DNA of 64,000 nucleotides from an uncultured Prevotellaceae bacterium (GCA_900315095.1 OMXS01000005.1:93674-157673), one strand, 5' to 3'; counted from the stretch's first letter, positions 34,901-42,667 are shown. Numbers and translations are program-made. The notes: generated from the sequence alone by a model not told the origin.

Positions 34901-35218
34901 GTTCAGAGTAGTGTTGTCCTCAGCCATCGTTACATTGATGGTGCTTCTTCCACCTACGTTAACCTCCTGTGGTACATAACCAACATAGGAGAAACTTAGA
35001 GTAGCGTTAGAGGCTGCCTTTACGCTGTAATTTCCTTCGAAATCGGTAATGGCGCCCTCATTGCTTCCCTGTACTTTGACTGTCGCACCAATTACTGGTT
35101 CGCCAGCCTCATCAGTCACTGTTCCGCGTACAACGCTCTGAGCGGCTATTCCCAATGGGAACAGACACAGCAAAAACAGCGACATCAAGAAAGTTTTTAA
35201 AGGTCTTGAATTACTCAT
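31982..35218 (-). CDS. SusC-like TonB-dependent transporter (second PUL)
   Basis: This full-length SusC-family protein (1078 aa) has a signal peptide ending GIAAQ. The CarboxypepD_reg domain (about 30-105, GTVTDEAGEPVIGATV) is followed by DVVVIGYGT, a plug with PLYVIDGVAGGSLDGI and GARAANGVILVTTKQG, and a barrel ending in YLIGASIKF. It heads the second leftward operon: SusC, SusD, SGBP-like and FISUMP. No glycosidase is co-directional right behind it, so the enzyme genes at 38-53 kb may serve this transporter. Confidence 0.93.
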   Translation of the reverse strand: MSNSRPLKTFLMSLFLLCLFPLGIAAQSVVRGTVTDEAGEPVIGATVKVQGSNEGAITDFEGNYSVKAASNATLSFSYVGYVPQEVNVGGRSTINVTMAEDNTTLNDVVVIGYGTMKKKLVTGATVQVKGEDIAKLNTTNALEAMQSSTPGVQITQSSTQPGKGYKVYIRGIGTTGSASPLYVIDGVAGGSLDGINPNDIESIDVLKDAASAAIYGARAANGVILVTTKQGKAGKIELSYNGAIGWSNAYKRPQVLNAQQYMTIIDEYTFNTSGQKMDWAGFVPQDILTKVNSGWTGTDWWGAFENKNALQNNHSVTLTGGSDRSKFAMSYTYTGNEGIMGAEMASYYKRHTVRINSDHVLLRVKDFDAITIGENISIGYTKSHDLAEDGMYWSYIHSLLQTCPFVPQYAYNGDNYAYQDFNGNVTYGQGWNSSLFSNPWENLSKGGFNSKAESRSINTSATVFAVIQPIRGLRLRSQFNYNWGSGAYRNYNEPRSSGYGNATSVIYSVNQSAWLNTNWSIENTLTYDLPIINGHKISAMVGQSFQSTAWSFNVGGSNKVNWGEQLATLKGWDSAWLSNIKLVNATDMTLTGNPNDEEYLASWFGRVSWDYNETYMATATLRYDGSSIFTDGKRWGWFPSVSAGWVISNEPFMESTKSWLDFFKLRASWGQNGNCAISKYQYLATIALSGDSGDSGYKFGSDLATSVAGSPNVGAYANIVPNPDLTWETSEQLDFGFDARLLDNRLGVNFDWYKKMTKDWLITGPQIAINGTNPAAINGGDVQNTGVELALTWNDRIGSDFRYNVGVNFATNKNKVTRIANDNHYINGPSGVLSQGTDYIYRAEEGKPIGYFYGMSYSGIWQNQDQIDDARAAGKAVLDGAQPGDMIWDDWNGDGVITFAEGDNCDRHEIGNPNPDIMLGINLGCTWKGFDFAINGAGAFGQQIMRSYRSFSDAPYQNYDTSILERWVGEGSSNAQPHITSTGSENVNWVSTRYMENADYFKIKTVTLGYDFKNVWKNCPFQQLRLYVQAQNLVTFTGYSGLDPEVGNTAGGSGWASGIDLGLYPPSRTYLIGASIKF

Positions 35219-35322
35219 GTTTTGTTAAGTTAATGAAAGGTTATTAAAAATGATTATTAAAAATTTTGGTTATTTCTATACTTTTTTCAATAGGTTTACA
35301 ACAACAGATGCTGAAATCGGGG

Positions 35323-35330
35323 CAAAGTTA
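35323..35330 (-). promoter_or_regulatory. -7 box of the second SusC/D operon
   Basis: TAACTTTG on the minus strand matches the TAnnTTTG consensus, about 105 nt before the SusC ATG. No TTG is found at the usual distance, which would fit an activator-dependent promoter. Confidence 0.5.
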
Positions 35331-35763
35331 AATATTATTTAATAAATGGGGTTTGCGCTGCATTTCAAAGTCTTTACTTCACGTAACATTTACTTACAAT
35401 TTAATCACAGACTCCATTACACATAACATCCAACTTGCTAAAAGCATATTATACAGTTTATAATAAAACTGGCTGCTCACGTCGATTACATTATTATAAA
35501 TGTTTTCATCAGGCTGGGCAAACAACCCATTAGCATCTTATATATTATACCACTAATTAATTCGGCGCAAAATTACAAAAGTATTTGATAAACTCCAAAC
35601 ATTTCAGCAACTTTTTCAAAAAAATGAGAACAATTGTAAACGAAACTAAAAAGAAATGACACTTTATTAGACAGCATCGGCAAAATGTTCTTTGCAGAAA
35701 TATGCCCTTTGCCCGCACAAAGATGCGGAAGCATGGGCAGGGTGCATGAATGGGAGTGCGAAA

Positions 35764-35851
35764 AGCCACAAGTGAGAGGGCAAGAAGGCACAAGTGAGAG
35801 GCTAAAGAAGCACAAGTGAGGCGGCCAGGAGGCATAAGTGGGAGCGGCGTG
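35764..35851. repeat. 22-bp degenerate tandem repeat (4 units)
   Basis: The core CACAAGTGAG (CATAAGTGGG in the last unit) recurs with exact 22-nt spacing; AAGTG(A/G)G begins near 35770, 35792, 35814 and 35836. The rest of each unit is purine-rich and diverged. There are no spacers, so it is a minisatellite and not a CRISPR array. Confidence 0.8.
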
Positions 35852-35919
35852 ATGAAAGTGTCTGTAGAGAAGAATGAGGACTAATTGTACAGAGTAGCCA
35901 CAATTAGACCCCATTTTAC

Positions 35920-36063
35920 GACTCCCCGCCCCTGTAGGGGAGGGGCAGGGGTGGGGTCAGTGTCTTTTTAACCCCCCATAACTCCATTTATTTCCATCTA
36001 TCTCTTTTCTTTTTGATATTACCAACCCCGCCCCTATCCCCGCCCCTGCATGGGTGGGGAACC
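35920..36063. mobile_element. 144-bp MITE-like inverted-repeat element, copy 1
   Basis: The ends (35920-35956 and 36025-36063) are imperfect inverted repeats of about 38 bp built of CCCCGCCCCTG / CAGGGGTGGGG blocks, each arm itself partly palindromic. The centre contains ATTTCCATCTATCT, which is also in copy 2. No coding capacity. Mobility is inferred from the duplicate copy of identical length. Confidence 0.6.
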
Positions 36064-36158
36064 AGCATGCAGGCATTTTACGGAATACCATCCATAGTAG
36101 GGACTAATATTATATAATTGCCCTAATCGTATATAGCAGCCTAAAAAAAGAAAAATCG

Positions 36159-36462
36159 AAAAAAGACCTCACCACCTCACTTTTCCTTCCAAAACCCCTT
36201 TATTTAAAGGGCTTTTCGCGAGTGAGGTGTTTGCCAAACACCTCACTCAACACCTCACCTAACACCTCCCTCTTTTTATTCTGCATCTATCCTTTCCCTG
36301 AACACATTACTTCCGAAAATCTGATAGAGGCGGGAGTACGAGGAGAAAAAGTGACCTGTTGAGGGAGGTGTTGAGTGACCTCTTTGAGAAACACCTCCCT
36401 CTCTGAACCACTAGCAAACAAAGGCATCTTAGACAAAAAAGTGAGGTGGTGAGGTCTTTTTT
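36159..36462. repeat. Long nested hairpin element with CACCTCAC-type repeats
   Basis: A perfect 26-bp inverted repeat (36159-36184 with 36437-36462) encloses a second inverted pair (36243-36276 with 36346-36378, imperfect). It also encloses a separate 13-bp hairpin with a 3-nt loop (36220-36232 with 36236-36248). All arms are built of CACCTC/GAGGTG motifs. A transcript would fold into a branched rod of about 300 nt. A similar architecture with unrelated sequence occurs at 62451-62820. Confidence 0.75.
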
Positions 36463-36547
36463 GAAATTCTCTAAAATAACCGAATGCTCAACCCGCGAGG
36501 GCACTTGCAAGAAAAGAATAAAGGGATTATATATTAATATGTTCTAT

Positions 36548-36691
36548 GGTTCCCCGCCCCTGAAGGGGAGGGGCCAGGGGTGGGGACTGTGTTGACCTCT
36601 ATTTCCATCTATCTACCCTTATCTCCATTTATCTTCTTCCTTTATATCACCGACCCCGCCCCTATCCCCGCCCCTGCAGGGGTGGGGAACC
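36548..36691. mobile_element. 144-bp MITE-like inverted-repeat element, copy 2
   Basis: The ends GGTTCCCCGCCCCTG (36548 on) and CAGGGGTGGGGAACC (to 36691) are inverted repeats of about 39 bp. It has the same length, orientation and arms as copy 1, 628 bp away, with a diverged centre that shares ATTTCCATCTATCT. A fragment of an arm recurs at 36721-36741. Confidence 0.6.
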
Positions 36692-36795
36692 GCGGTTGCG
36701 CAACTGTCAGTAAGCAGACACTCCCCTTTAGGGGCGGGGAAGCGAAGTTCGCTAGCGAAGGAAATGCAGTCATTAGCAATGAGGGCTTATAGCAT

Positions 36796-36957
36796 ATAAA
36801 AAGAAAAGGCGCATCTCCCGACGCGCCTGAACTCTAAAAATGAAAAAACTAACTGCTAATAACTAATACTTAACTATTGTAACCTTAAAAATGCGTATTG
36901 TATGTTTTTTGGCTTGGTTCACACCAAACTATCTAAAACTCTTTTGCGATTTTTTCA
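36796..36957 (-). ncRNA. Candidate small RNA with own promoter and terminator (about 160 nt)
   Basis: A strong promoter (36963-36993) predicts a start near 36957 on the minus strand. The transcript would run to an intrinsic terminator: stem AGGCGC-GUC paired with GAU-GCGCCU around a GGGA (GNRA-type) loop (36807-36828), followed by TTTTCTTTTTT. No ORF of useful length lies in between. A GGTGTGAACC stretch and A/T-rich single-stranded segments are in the body. I do not recognise it as tmRNA, 6S or a riboswitch. No gene follows on this strand until the SusC promoter 1.5 kb away, so a leader RNA is unlikely and a trans-acting sRNA is the best guess. Confidence 0.6.
36801..36828 (-). terminator. 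Intrinsic terminator of the candidate small RNA
   Basis: A 9-bp GC-rich stem with a GGGA loop is followed on the minus strand by an eleven-base T-rich tract interrupted by one C. Confidence 0.75.
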
Positions 36958-36962
36958 CGTTG

Positions 36963-36993
36963 CAAAGGTAATAACTTATTTCACACATGTCAA
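36963..36993 (-). promoter_or_regulatory. Promoter of the candidate small RNA
   Basis: On the minus strand TTG (36991-36993), a 20-nt spacer and TACCTTTG (36963-36970) match the Bacteroidota consensus exactly. Confidence 0.75.
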
Positions 36994-37259
36994 GTTTTAA
37001 AGTGTCATAAACTTTACGTTATGTTGCAAGTATATAATTCAATACCACAAATGCATCATTTTTCACCTTTTTCTCACTTAATTACTTGATTAAAAGACAG
37101 AAGAAGAAAGAAAAAGAAGGAACAAAACCATGAATGTTAGTCATTTGTCAAAGGGTGCGTCTCTTTTTTCACGGACACACAAATTTGTCTTTATGTATCA
37201 AAGTAGCCTTTTTCGTCGAAAACGATAGGCGAAATATTTCATGTTAAAAAAATATTTCG

Positions 37260-37267
37260 TATATTTG
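37260..37267 (+). promoter_or_regulatory. -7 box upstream of the 37320 operon
   Basis: TATATTTG fits TAnnTTTG and lies 52 nt before the ATG at 37320. No TTG is seen at the proper distance, so activation by a regulator such as the hybrid sensor at 53032 is possible. Confidence 0.45.
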
Positions 37268-37319
37268 TATCGATTTTTGACTTTTAAACATGTAATCTTT
37301 TACCCTATTATTATTAATA

Positions 37320-38006
37320 ATGTATAAGCACAATCTAAAAAAAGCGTTTCTTGCCATCGCTATTGCTATGGCAACATCGTGGTCCACTGCCTCAGCGCAG
37401 TTGAATGACTACTTCTCAAAACCAGCAAGTGCCACATCAACACCCGACGATAAGGGTTTCATCAGGCGCTGGATGTTACTTGAACCTATTGTGAAGGAGA
37501 ATCGCACGAACATCGTCTTTACCGACAGTTATCTTCGCGATGCATTCAATCACGAGTATTTCAAAGGTCAGAAGACCGTATTGCCCAAGGATGGAGCGAA
37601 AGTGAAAGTGGGCGACGAGACATTGCTGTGGCATTCTCTCGAGAGCAACCTTTACAACATCAAGCTCTTCCGTTTCGGCGAGGCAACAAAGAGCCGTCTC
37701 TATGGCGTGCTCTATTGGGCTGTCACCGTAGTTAAGTGCGCCGAGGACATTCCTAACGTACGTCTGGCTGTGGGCAGCAACTCGGCATCAATGTGGTGGG
37801 TGAACGGCGAGGAGGCTCTTCTTCTCTCTGGCGACCGCCGTATGGTAGTAGATGACGCCATGAGCCATCGCATCACTCTGAAGAAAGGCACAAACATCAT
37901 TCGCGGCGCCGTAATCAACGGTCCTGGCATGAGTGATTTCTGCGTGCGCTTCGTTAACGAGAAAGGAGAACCGATAAAGAATATTGAAATTATTAACCCT
38001 AGATAA
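37320..38006 (+). CDS. Secreted galactose-binding-like (PA14/jelly-roll) domain protein
   Basis: This 228-aa secreted protein has a signal peptide ending in ASA. The mature part is a single beta-sandwich-like domain with FIRRWMLLEPI near the start and WWVNGEEALLL..GDRRMVVDDAMSHRITLKKGTNIIRG. That is the pattern of galactose-binding-like accessory domains attached to carbohydrate esterases. No hydrolase motif is present, so it looks like an accessory domain encoded on its own. It precedes a GH43 gene by 55 nt on the same strand and may help dock that enzyme on the polysaccharide. Family name not certain. Confidence 0.65.
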   Translation: MYKHNLKKAFLAIAIAMATSWSTASAQLNDYFSKPASATSTPDDKGFIRRWMLLEPIVKENRTNIVFTDSYLRDAFNHEYFKGQKTVLPKDGAKVKVGDETLLWHSLESNLYNIKLFRFGEATKSRLYGVLYWAVTVVKCAEDIPNVRLAVGSNSASMWWVNGEEALLLSGDRRMVVDDAMSHRITLKKGTNIIRGAVINGPGMSDFCVRFVNEKGEPIKNIEIINPR

Positions 38007-38007
38007 T

Positions 38008-38054
38008 CTAGAAAGACTAGACGGTCTAGAAAGGCTAGAAACACTAGAAAAACA
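38008..38054. repeat. CTAGAAAGN tandem repeat in the intergenic gap
   Basis: Five CTAGA-containing units of about 8-10 bp (CTAGAAAGA, CTAGACGGT, CTAGAAAGG, CTAGAAACA, CTAGAAAAA) fill the space between the two genes. They are another member of the short tandem-repeat class seen across the window. Confidence 0.75.
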
Positions 38055-38061
38055 GATAATC

Positions 38062-39492
38062 ATGAAAAAATACATCAGCATAATGGTTGCCATTGCATTG
38101 GCACAGGCGGCTTCTGCACAGACAGGAAAGCCGTTTATACACGACCCGTCAACGATACAGGAGTGTGACGGGAAATACTACACTTTCGGCACAGGACAGG
38201 GAGGATTAAGCTCAGAGGACGGATGGACATGGGACATGGACGCTGTGCGTCCTGGCGGCGGCGCTGCTCCTGACGTACTGAAAATCGGCGACCGCTATCT
38301 TGTAGCATACGGCGCAACGGGCGGCGGTCTCGGTGGTGGCCACAACGGACGAATCCTCACCATGTGGAACAAGACTCTCGACCCAAAATCACCTGACTTC
38401 AAGTACTCTGAGCCTATAATGGTGGCTGACACCGACGGCAACGAGGATTGCGACGCCATTGACCCGGGAATGCTGCTCGACCCCACCACAGGACGTCTGT
38501 GGCTGAGCTACGGCACATATTTCGGTTTCATTCGTCTCGTGGAACTTGACCCGAATACAGGAAAACGCGTTGAAGGCAACAAAGCCATAAATATCGCTAT
38601 CGACTGCGAGGCTACAGACCTTATATATCGCGACGGCTGGTATTACCTGCTGGGCACTCACGGCACATGCTGCGACGGCGTGAACTCAACATACAACATC
38701 GTTGTAGGACGCTCACGTAGTGTGACAGGTCCTTATATCGACAACGTGGGACGTTCTATGCTTGAAGGCGGCGGACGCATGGTTATCGCCGCTCACGAGC
38801 GCGTTACAGGCCCTGGTCACTTCGGACGCATCGTAGAGGAAGAGGGAGTTGAGAAGATGTCGTGCCACTTTGAGGCTGACTTCGACCAAGGCGGTTATAG
38901 TGTGCTTGGCATTCGCCCTCTGCTGTGGAAGAACGGATGGCCTGAGGCTGGCGACCCATTCCACGAAGGCACCTACTCTATCATCTCTGAGCGTCGCGGC
39001 TATGCGCTGGAACTGGCTGTCGACTTCACTCGCATCGAGCAAGCCCGCCGTTGGTTCCGTCGCGATCCTAACCAGGAAATAACTCCTATCGACATGCAGA
39101 AACTCGACGACGTGAAGGACTCATGGGCAAAGGGTGATATCGCTGTACGCTGCGGCGACAATATGGTACGCCCACACCAGCGCTGGACCATCACCGCCGT
39201 TCCCGATGTCGGCGGTTATCTGGGACAGCCATATTACAAGATTGAGATTGAGGGCACACACCGCGCACTTGCTGCAACAGCCGACTGCGAGGTGACCAGC
39301 GTGGAGAACTTCACCGCTGCTCCTGAACAGCTGTGGCGCATCGACCAGTTAATTGACGGCACCTTCCGCATCATGCCTAAGAAAGTGCCTGGAACAGACC
39401 GCAAACTAGCTCTCGTTTCAATAGCAGACAGCACCCCTACCCTCGCAGAGTTCGACTTCAATAGCGACAACTCTAAGTGGAGACTGAAATAA
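38062..39492 (+). CDS. GH43 arabinan endo-1,5-alpha-L-arabinosidase-type hydrolase with C-terminal trefoil-like domain
   Basis: The start at 38062 (MKKYISIMVAIALAQAASAQ) gives a clean signal peptide; the 26 upstream in-frame codons are repeat sequence. The 476-aa protein has the GH43 triad: base Asp28 (IHDPS), pKa-modulating Asp134 (AIDPG) and acid Glu183 (CEATD). The motif GTHGTCCDGVNSTYNIVVGRS is typical of the arabinanase-like GH43 group. A C-terminal domain (about 385-476) has the trefoil (RICIN/CBM13-like) repeat character, with WRIDQ and KWRL. It probably cleaves alpha-linked arabinan or arabinoxylan side chains. It is followed by an esterase gene on the same strand. Confidence 0.85.
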   Translation: MKKYISIMVAIALAQAASAQTGKPFIHDPSTIQECDGKYYTFGTGQGGLSSEDGWTWDMDAVRPGGGAAPDVLKIGDRYLVAYGATGGGLGGGHNGRILTMWNKTLDPKSPDFKYSEPIMVADTDGNEDCDAIDPGMLLDPTTGRLWLSYGTYFGFIRLVELDPNTGKRVEGNKAINIAIDCEATDLIYRDGWYYLLGTHGTCCDGVNSTYNIVVGRSRSVTGPYIDNVGRSMLEGGGRMVIAAHERVTGPGHFGRIVEEEGVEKMSCHFEADFDQGGYSVLGIRPLLWKNGWPEAGDPFHEGTYSIISERRGYALELAVDFTRIEQARRWFRRDPNQEITPIDMQKLDDVKDSWAKGDIAVRCGDNMVRPHQRWTITAVPDVGGYLGQPYYKIEIEGTHRALAATADCEVTSVENFTAAPEQLWRIDQLIDGTFRIMPKKVPGTDRKLALVSIADSTPTLAEFDFNSDNSKWRLK

Positions 39493-39580
39493 GATGACGG
39501 ATATTGGTGTTGGCGGGCGCAAACATTTGTGCACCCGCCAACATAATAATTCTAAACAATAAAAATAAAATAACTATCTC

Positions 39581-40537
39581 ATGAAAAAAATAACCGTAAT
39601 TATCGCGCTTGCACTCTTCACCTTGGGTGTAAAAGCACAAATGCCGGGTGGCTTTGGCTTCGGCGGACAGCAGCTTTCTGCAGAGGATATGCATTACTCG
39701 CAGAAGTTCAGCGATATCAACTACGCTGGGGACAATGAGGCGTACCACACTCTCGACATTTATCTGCCGGAGAAGAAACAAGACAAATACCCCGTAGTGA
39801 TACATATCTACGGCAGCGCTTGGTTCAGCAACAGCAGCAAGGGAATGGCCGACCTCGGCACCATCTGCACAGCATTGCTGAAGGCAGGCTATGCTGTGGT
39901 GACACCAAACCACCGCTCAAGCATGGACGCTAAGTATCCAGCACAGATTCACGATATAAAGGCAGTTATAAGATTCTTGCGCGCAAAGGCTGACGACTAT
40001 AACCTCGACACCTCGTTCATCGCCACATCAGGATTCTCTTCAGGTGGCCATCTCTCGTCGCTTGCTGGCGCAACATCAGGCACAACGACAGAGACAATAG
40101 GCACAGAGACCATCGACCTTGAAGGCAACGTGGGTCTTTACTCTGACTACAGCAGCCGAGTGGATGCCGCTGTTGACTGGTCTGGCCCTATCGACCTTCT
40201 CCACATGGACTGCGGCGAGGGAATGAAGATGGAGGTAAGTCCTGAGGAAGTGCTGCTGGGAGTGAAGAAAGAGGATAATCCCGACCGTTACAAGACGCTC
40301 TCGCCTATTTCTTATCTCGATGCTGACGATGTGCCTATCATCGTTTTCCACGGCACAGTAGATAATGTGGTGCCTTTCTGTCAAGGCGAGATTTTCGCCC
40401 GCGCGCTGCAGGATAAGGGTGTGAAACATGAGTTTTACCCTGTTGAGGGCGGCGGTCATGGTTTCAATATGTACAACGAGGAGAACCTTTCGCGCATGTT
40501 GACATTCCTCAACAAGGCACGCGAAGCACAAGAATAA
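39581..40537 (+). CDS. Secreted alpha/beta hydrolase, BD-FAE-like esterase
   Basis: This 318-aa protein has a signal peptide ending VKAQ. The alpha/beta-hydrolase fold has nucleophile Ser153 in GFSSG, the acid in GTVDNVV and the histidine in GGGHGF. The usual HGGG oxyanion motif is replaced by YGSAW, as seen in the BD-FAE (bifunctional feruloyl and acetyl-xylan esterase) group. Its position after a GH43 gene fits removal of ester groups from hemicellulose. It ends at a strong bidirectional terminator. Confidence 0.8.
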   Translation: MKKITVIIALALFTLGVKAQMPGGFGFGGQQLSAEDMHYSQKFSDINYAGDNEAYHTLDIYLPEKKQDKYPVVIHIYGSAWFSNSSKGMADLGTICTALLKAGYAVVTPNHRSSMDAKYPAQIHDIKAVIRFLRAKADDYNLDTSFIATSGFSSGGHLSSLAGATSGTTTETIGTETIDLEGNVGLYSDYSSRVDAAVDWSGPIDLLHMDCGEGMKMEVSPEEVLLGVKKEDNPDRYKTLSPISYLDADDVPIIVFHGTVDNVVPFCQGEIFARALQDKGVKHEFYPVEGGGHGFNMYNEENLSRMLTFLNKAREAQE

Positions 40538-40565
40538 CAGACCTTTATAGTCTGTTCCAATTAAC

Positions 40566-40607
40566 AAGAAAGCCTGTTTTGCATTACAAAACAGGCTTTC
40601 TTTATTC
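40566..40607. terminator. Bidirectional terminator between convergent genes
   Basis: A long perfect stem (AAGAAAGCCTGTTTTG paired with CAAAACAGGCTTTCTT) with a short loop sits between the rightward esterase and the leftward GH97 gene. T-rich ends occur on both strands. Confidence 0.9.
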
Positions 40608-40642
40608 CTTTTAATGCCTATGAGACTCTAAAACGGCATCTC

Positions 40643-42637
40643 TTATTGAGTGATAACTATACCTCCGTTACAAGGGATGGTTACCTTTATCTGCTGTTTC
40701 TTGTTCTGACGGGCAGTTTTCACGCTTCCGTTGAGTTCGCCGTCGTCGCTATAGACGCACATGTCAGAGCCTGCTGCGAACATCGGGAGAGTAAGAGTGG
40801 TCTGCAACGGTTTCTTCTCAGCGTTTATTCCAACGACAAACCAATGGCTGCCGCTGCGACGTGCCATTATGACATATTTGCCGGGATAACCGTCGATGAA
40901 ACGAGTCTCGTCCCATGTCGTTGGCACTTGCTTCATGAAGTCCATTGCCCATGAAGGCGCATCGGTAAGGTTGTTTGGTGCAAGAGCGAAATGCTGCACC
41001 GCACTCTGGAAGAGGACCGCGAGAGCAAGGGCAAAGACATCGCTCGTGCGGCGTATATTGCCGTGTTTGTTGTCTGCTCCATAGTATTTGTTGAGTGCCG
41101 AGCCACCAAAGTCCATAGAACCCACAGTATTGCGAATGAACGGATGTATGCAGGCGTTACGCGCCTCGGCATCGCACATTCCCTGTGAGAAATGAAGGTT
41201 TTCCGATGCGAGCACCGCCTCAGAAGCAGCATAGTTGGGGTACATGCGCTCCCATCCACGCGGCAGAGTACAGCCGTGGAATATAACCAACAACCCGTAG
41301 TCGTTGGCATCGGCAAGAATGTCCTCATAGAGCTGCAGCATCTGCTGCTTGTCGCCACCGAAGAAATCGACCTTTATTCCGCGTATTCCGGTATCGTGCA
41401 TCCATTTCATTTCTTTACGTCGCTCAATGGCGTTGTTCATCTTTCCCAGCGGGCTCTGCGGAGCATCGTTCCACGAGCCGTTGCTGTTATACCAAAGGAA
41501 GAGCGCAACGTTCTTCTCCTTGCCGTAACGAGCCAAACGCTCAATGCCTTCATAACCTATCTGCTGGTCCCACAAGGCATCTACGAGCACGGTCTGATAA
41601 CCCATGTCTGCTGAGAAATCGATATAACGCTTCTGCTCATCGTAGTTGCAGCTGGGGTCCATACCTATAATCCACGACCATGAGCCTTTTCCGTAAATAT
41701 ACTCCTGTGAAGCCTTATATTTCGGGGCGGTGACATCGAAAGGCACAGTTGTCTCAACGATATTAGCCAGCGGTCCCACAGTAATAGTACGCCACGGGGT
41801 GGTTGCTGGAAGCGGCATCGACGGTGTGACAGAGCCTATGCCGTTTGCCTCGCCCTCCTGAGGGAAGCCGATGCGATAGAGTCCGCCATTCTCGTTGAGA
41901 AGGCGACAACCGCAATAACTGCCGTCGGTTCCTGTTTCGCTTATCAGCACCCAGTTGTTGAGTGCTGATTGCTGAGCGTTGAGTGAAGCTTTTTTGCTGT
42001 TGCTGCGCTCTGCGCTCAATCCAACCTTAAACAGACATGGGAACGTGAAACCCTCGCCCCATCCATTTTTGCCCATAGGGGCATCTGTCTCGTAGTTCGT
42101 CTCGTAACTCGGCGCTGTATTGGCAAAGCCTGTCATCGGTTTTGATTGCGGGCAAAGGAACGTGGTGGTGCCGTCTGGCAAGCGGAATCCCGTTGCCTCG
42201 CTCTTTATTACGCACGAACGCTTGTTGCCCTGCGGGAAGATGACATAGCGGAAAGCCACATCGCGGTTGCTCACCCAGAAGATAACGTCCATTACCTGCT
42301 TGTCTCCCTGACTGAAATGGCACACCGCACGTGTTGCCTCAACGTTAACGTTACTTTGCTTTATGTTGCGCAGAGTATAGTTGGCAACAGTCTTTTCTGT
42401 CTCACATTTTCCCAGCGTGAGACCCTGCGTGAGGTCTTGTTTCTCTGTGGTGATGCCAAGTGGTGATGACAGAAGCATCGCATTGCCGTTATAATCTACC
42501 TTGTAAGTAGGTTTACCCTCGGCATCGCTTACGGTCACTATCAACTTCCCGTCGGGACTTGTTATTTTTTCTTCGCCCGAGGCATAAGAGGCAACACTTA
42601 TTACTGCAAATAATACTGTAAATAAAAAACTTTTCAT
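40643..42637 (-). CDS. GH97 retaining glycosidase (alpha-galactosidase or beta-L-arabinopyranosidase type)
   Basis: This 664-aa secreted protein has the three GH97 parts: N-terminal beta-sandwich (about 25-290), catalytic barrel (about 295-570) and C-terminal domain. Asp424 in IRGIKVDFFGGD is the nucleophile found in retaining GH97 enzymes such as BtGal97b; the inverting SusB-type glucosidases lack it. Glu473 in SEAV is the likely acid/base. So it is an alpha-galactosidase or beta-L-arabinopyranosidase more likely than an alpha-glucosidase. Residues about 207-227 (LSAERSNSKKASLNAQQSAL) look like a translated repeat inserted between VG and NNWVLISETG. It is the last gene of the operon starting at the double GH43. 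Confidence 0.88.
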   Translation of the reverse strand: MKSFLFTVLFAVISVASYASGEEKITSPDGKLIVTVSDAEGKPTYKVDYNGNAMLLSSPLGITTEKQDLTQGLTLGKCETEKTVANYTLRNIKQSNVNVEATRAVCHFSQGDKQVMDVIFWVSNRDVAFRYVIFPQGNKRSCVIKSEATGFRLPDGTTTFLCPQSKPMTGFANTAPSYETNYETDAPMGKNGWGEGFTFPCLFKVGLSAERSNSKKASLNAQQSALNNWVLISETGTDGSYCGCRLLNENGGLYRIGFPQEGEANGIGSVTPSMPLPATTPWRTITVGPLANIVETTVPFDVTAPKYKASQEYIYGKGSWSWIIGMDPSCNYDEQKRYIDFSADMGYQTVLVDALWDQQIGYEGIERLARYGKEKNVALFLWYNSNGSWNDAPQSPLGKMNNAIERRKEMKWMHDTGIRGIKVDFFGGDKQQMLQLYEDILADANDYGLLVIFHGCTLPRGWERMYPNYAASEAVLASENLHFSQGMCDAEARNACIHPFIRNTVGSMDFGGSALNKYYGADNKHGNIRRTSDVFALALAVLFQSAVQHFALAPNNLTDAPSWAMDFMKQVPTTWDETRFIDGYPGKYVIMARRSGSHWFVVGINAEKKPLQTTLTLPMFAAGSDMCVYSDDGELNGSVKTARQNKKQQIKVTIPCNGGIVITQ

Positions 42638-42667
42638 TGAGGATATTAAGAAACTTTTTTGTTATTA

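Larger units (their letters stand above)
35219..37319. other. 2.1-kb gene-free repeat- and RNA-rich region
   Basis: No real protein gene is supported here. It holds the SusC promoter near 35323 and AT-rich leader sequence to about 35640. A 22-bp tandem repeat occupies 35764-35851, and two 144-bp inverted-repeat elements (35920-36063 and 36548-36691) flank a long hairpin element (36159-36462). A candidate small RNA lies at 36796-36957 with its own promoter, followed by the promoter of the gene at 37320. The short ORFs here are low-complexity translations of the repeats. Confidence 0.7.

Noticed and set aside
35764-35851. Possible CRISPR array
   Set aside because: The repeats are contiguous with no spacers and there are no cas genes in the window.
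35557-35914. Overlapping 92-aa and 113-aa frames on the minus strand
   Set aside because: They translate the 22-bp minisatellite and AT-rich sequence (periodic SLSLV/LCFFSLSLV peptides) and have no start context.
36159-36462. Possible CRISPR array from CACCTCAC repeats
   Set aside because: The units are inverted and irregular, and form nested hairpins; there is no regular spacing.
36580-36792. 70-aa frame on the plus strand
   Set aside because: It translates part of the second 144-bp element and has Pro-rich low-complexity sequence.
36831-36870. Short leader peptide MKKLTANN on the plus strand
   Set aside because: No plus-strand promoter precedes it and no gene follows closely; the minus-strand RNA explains the region better.
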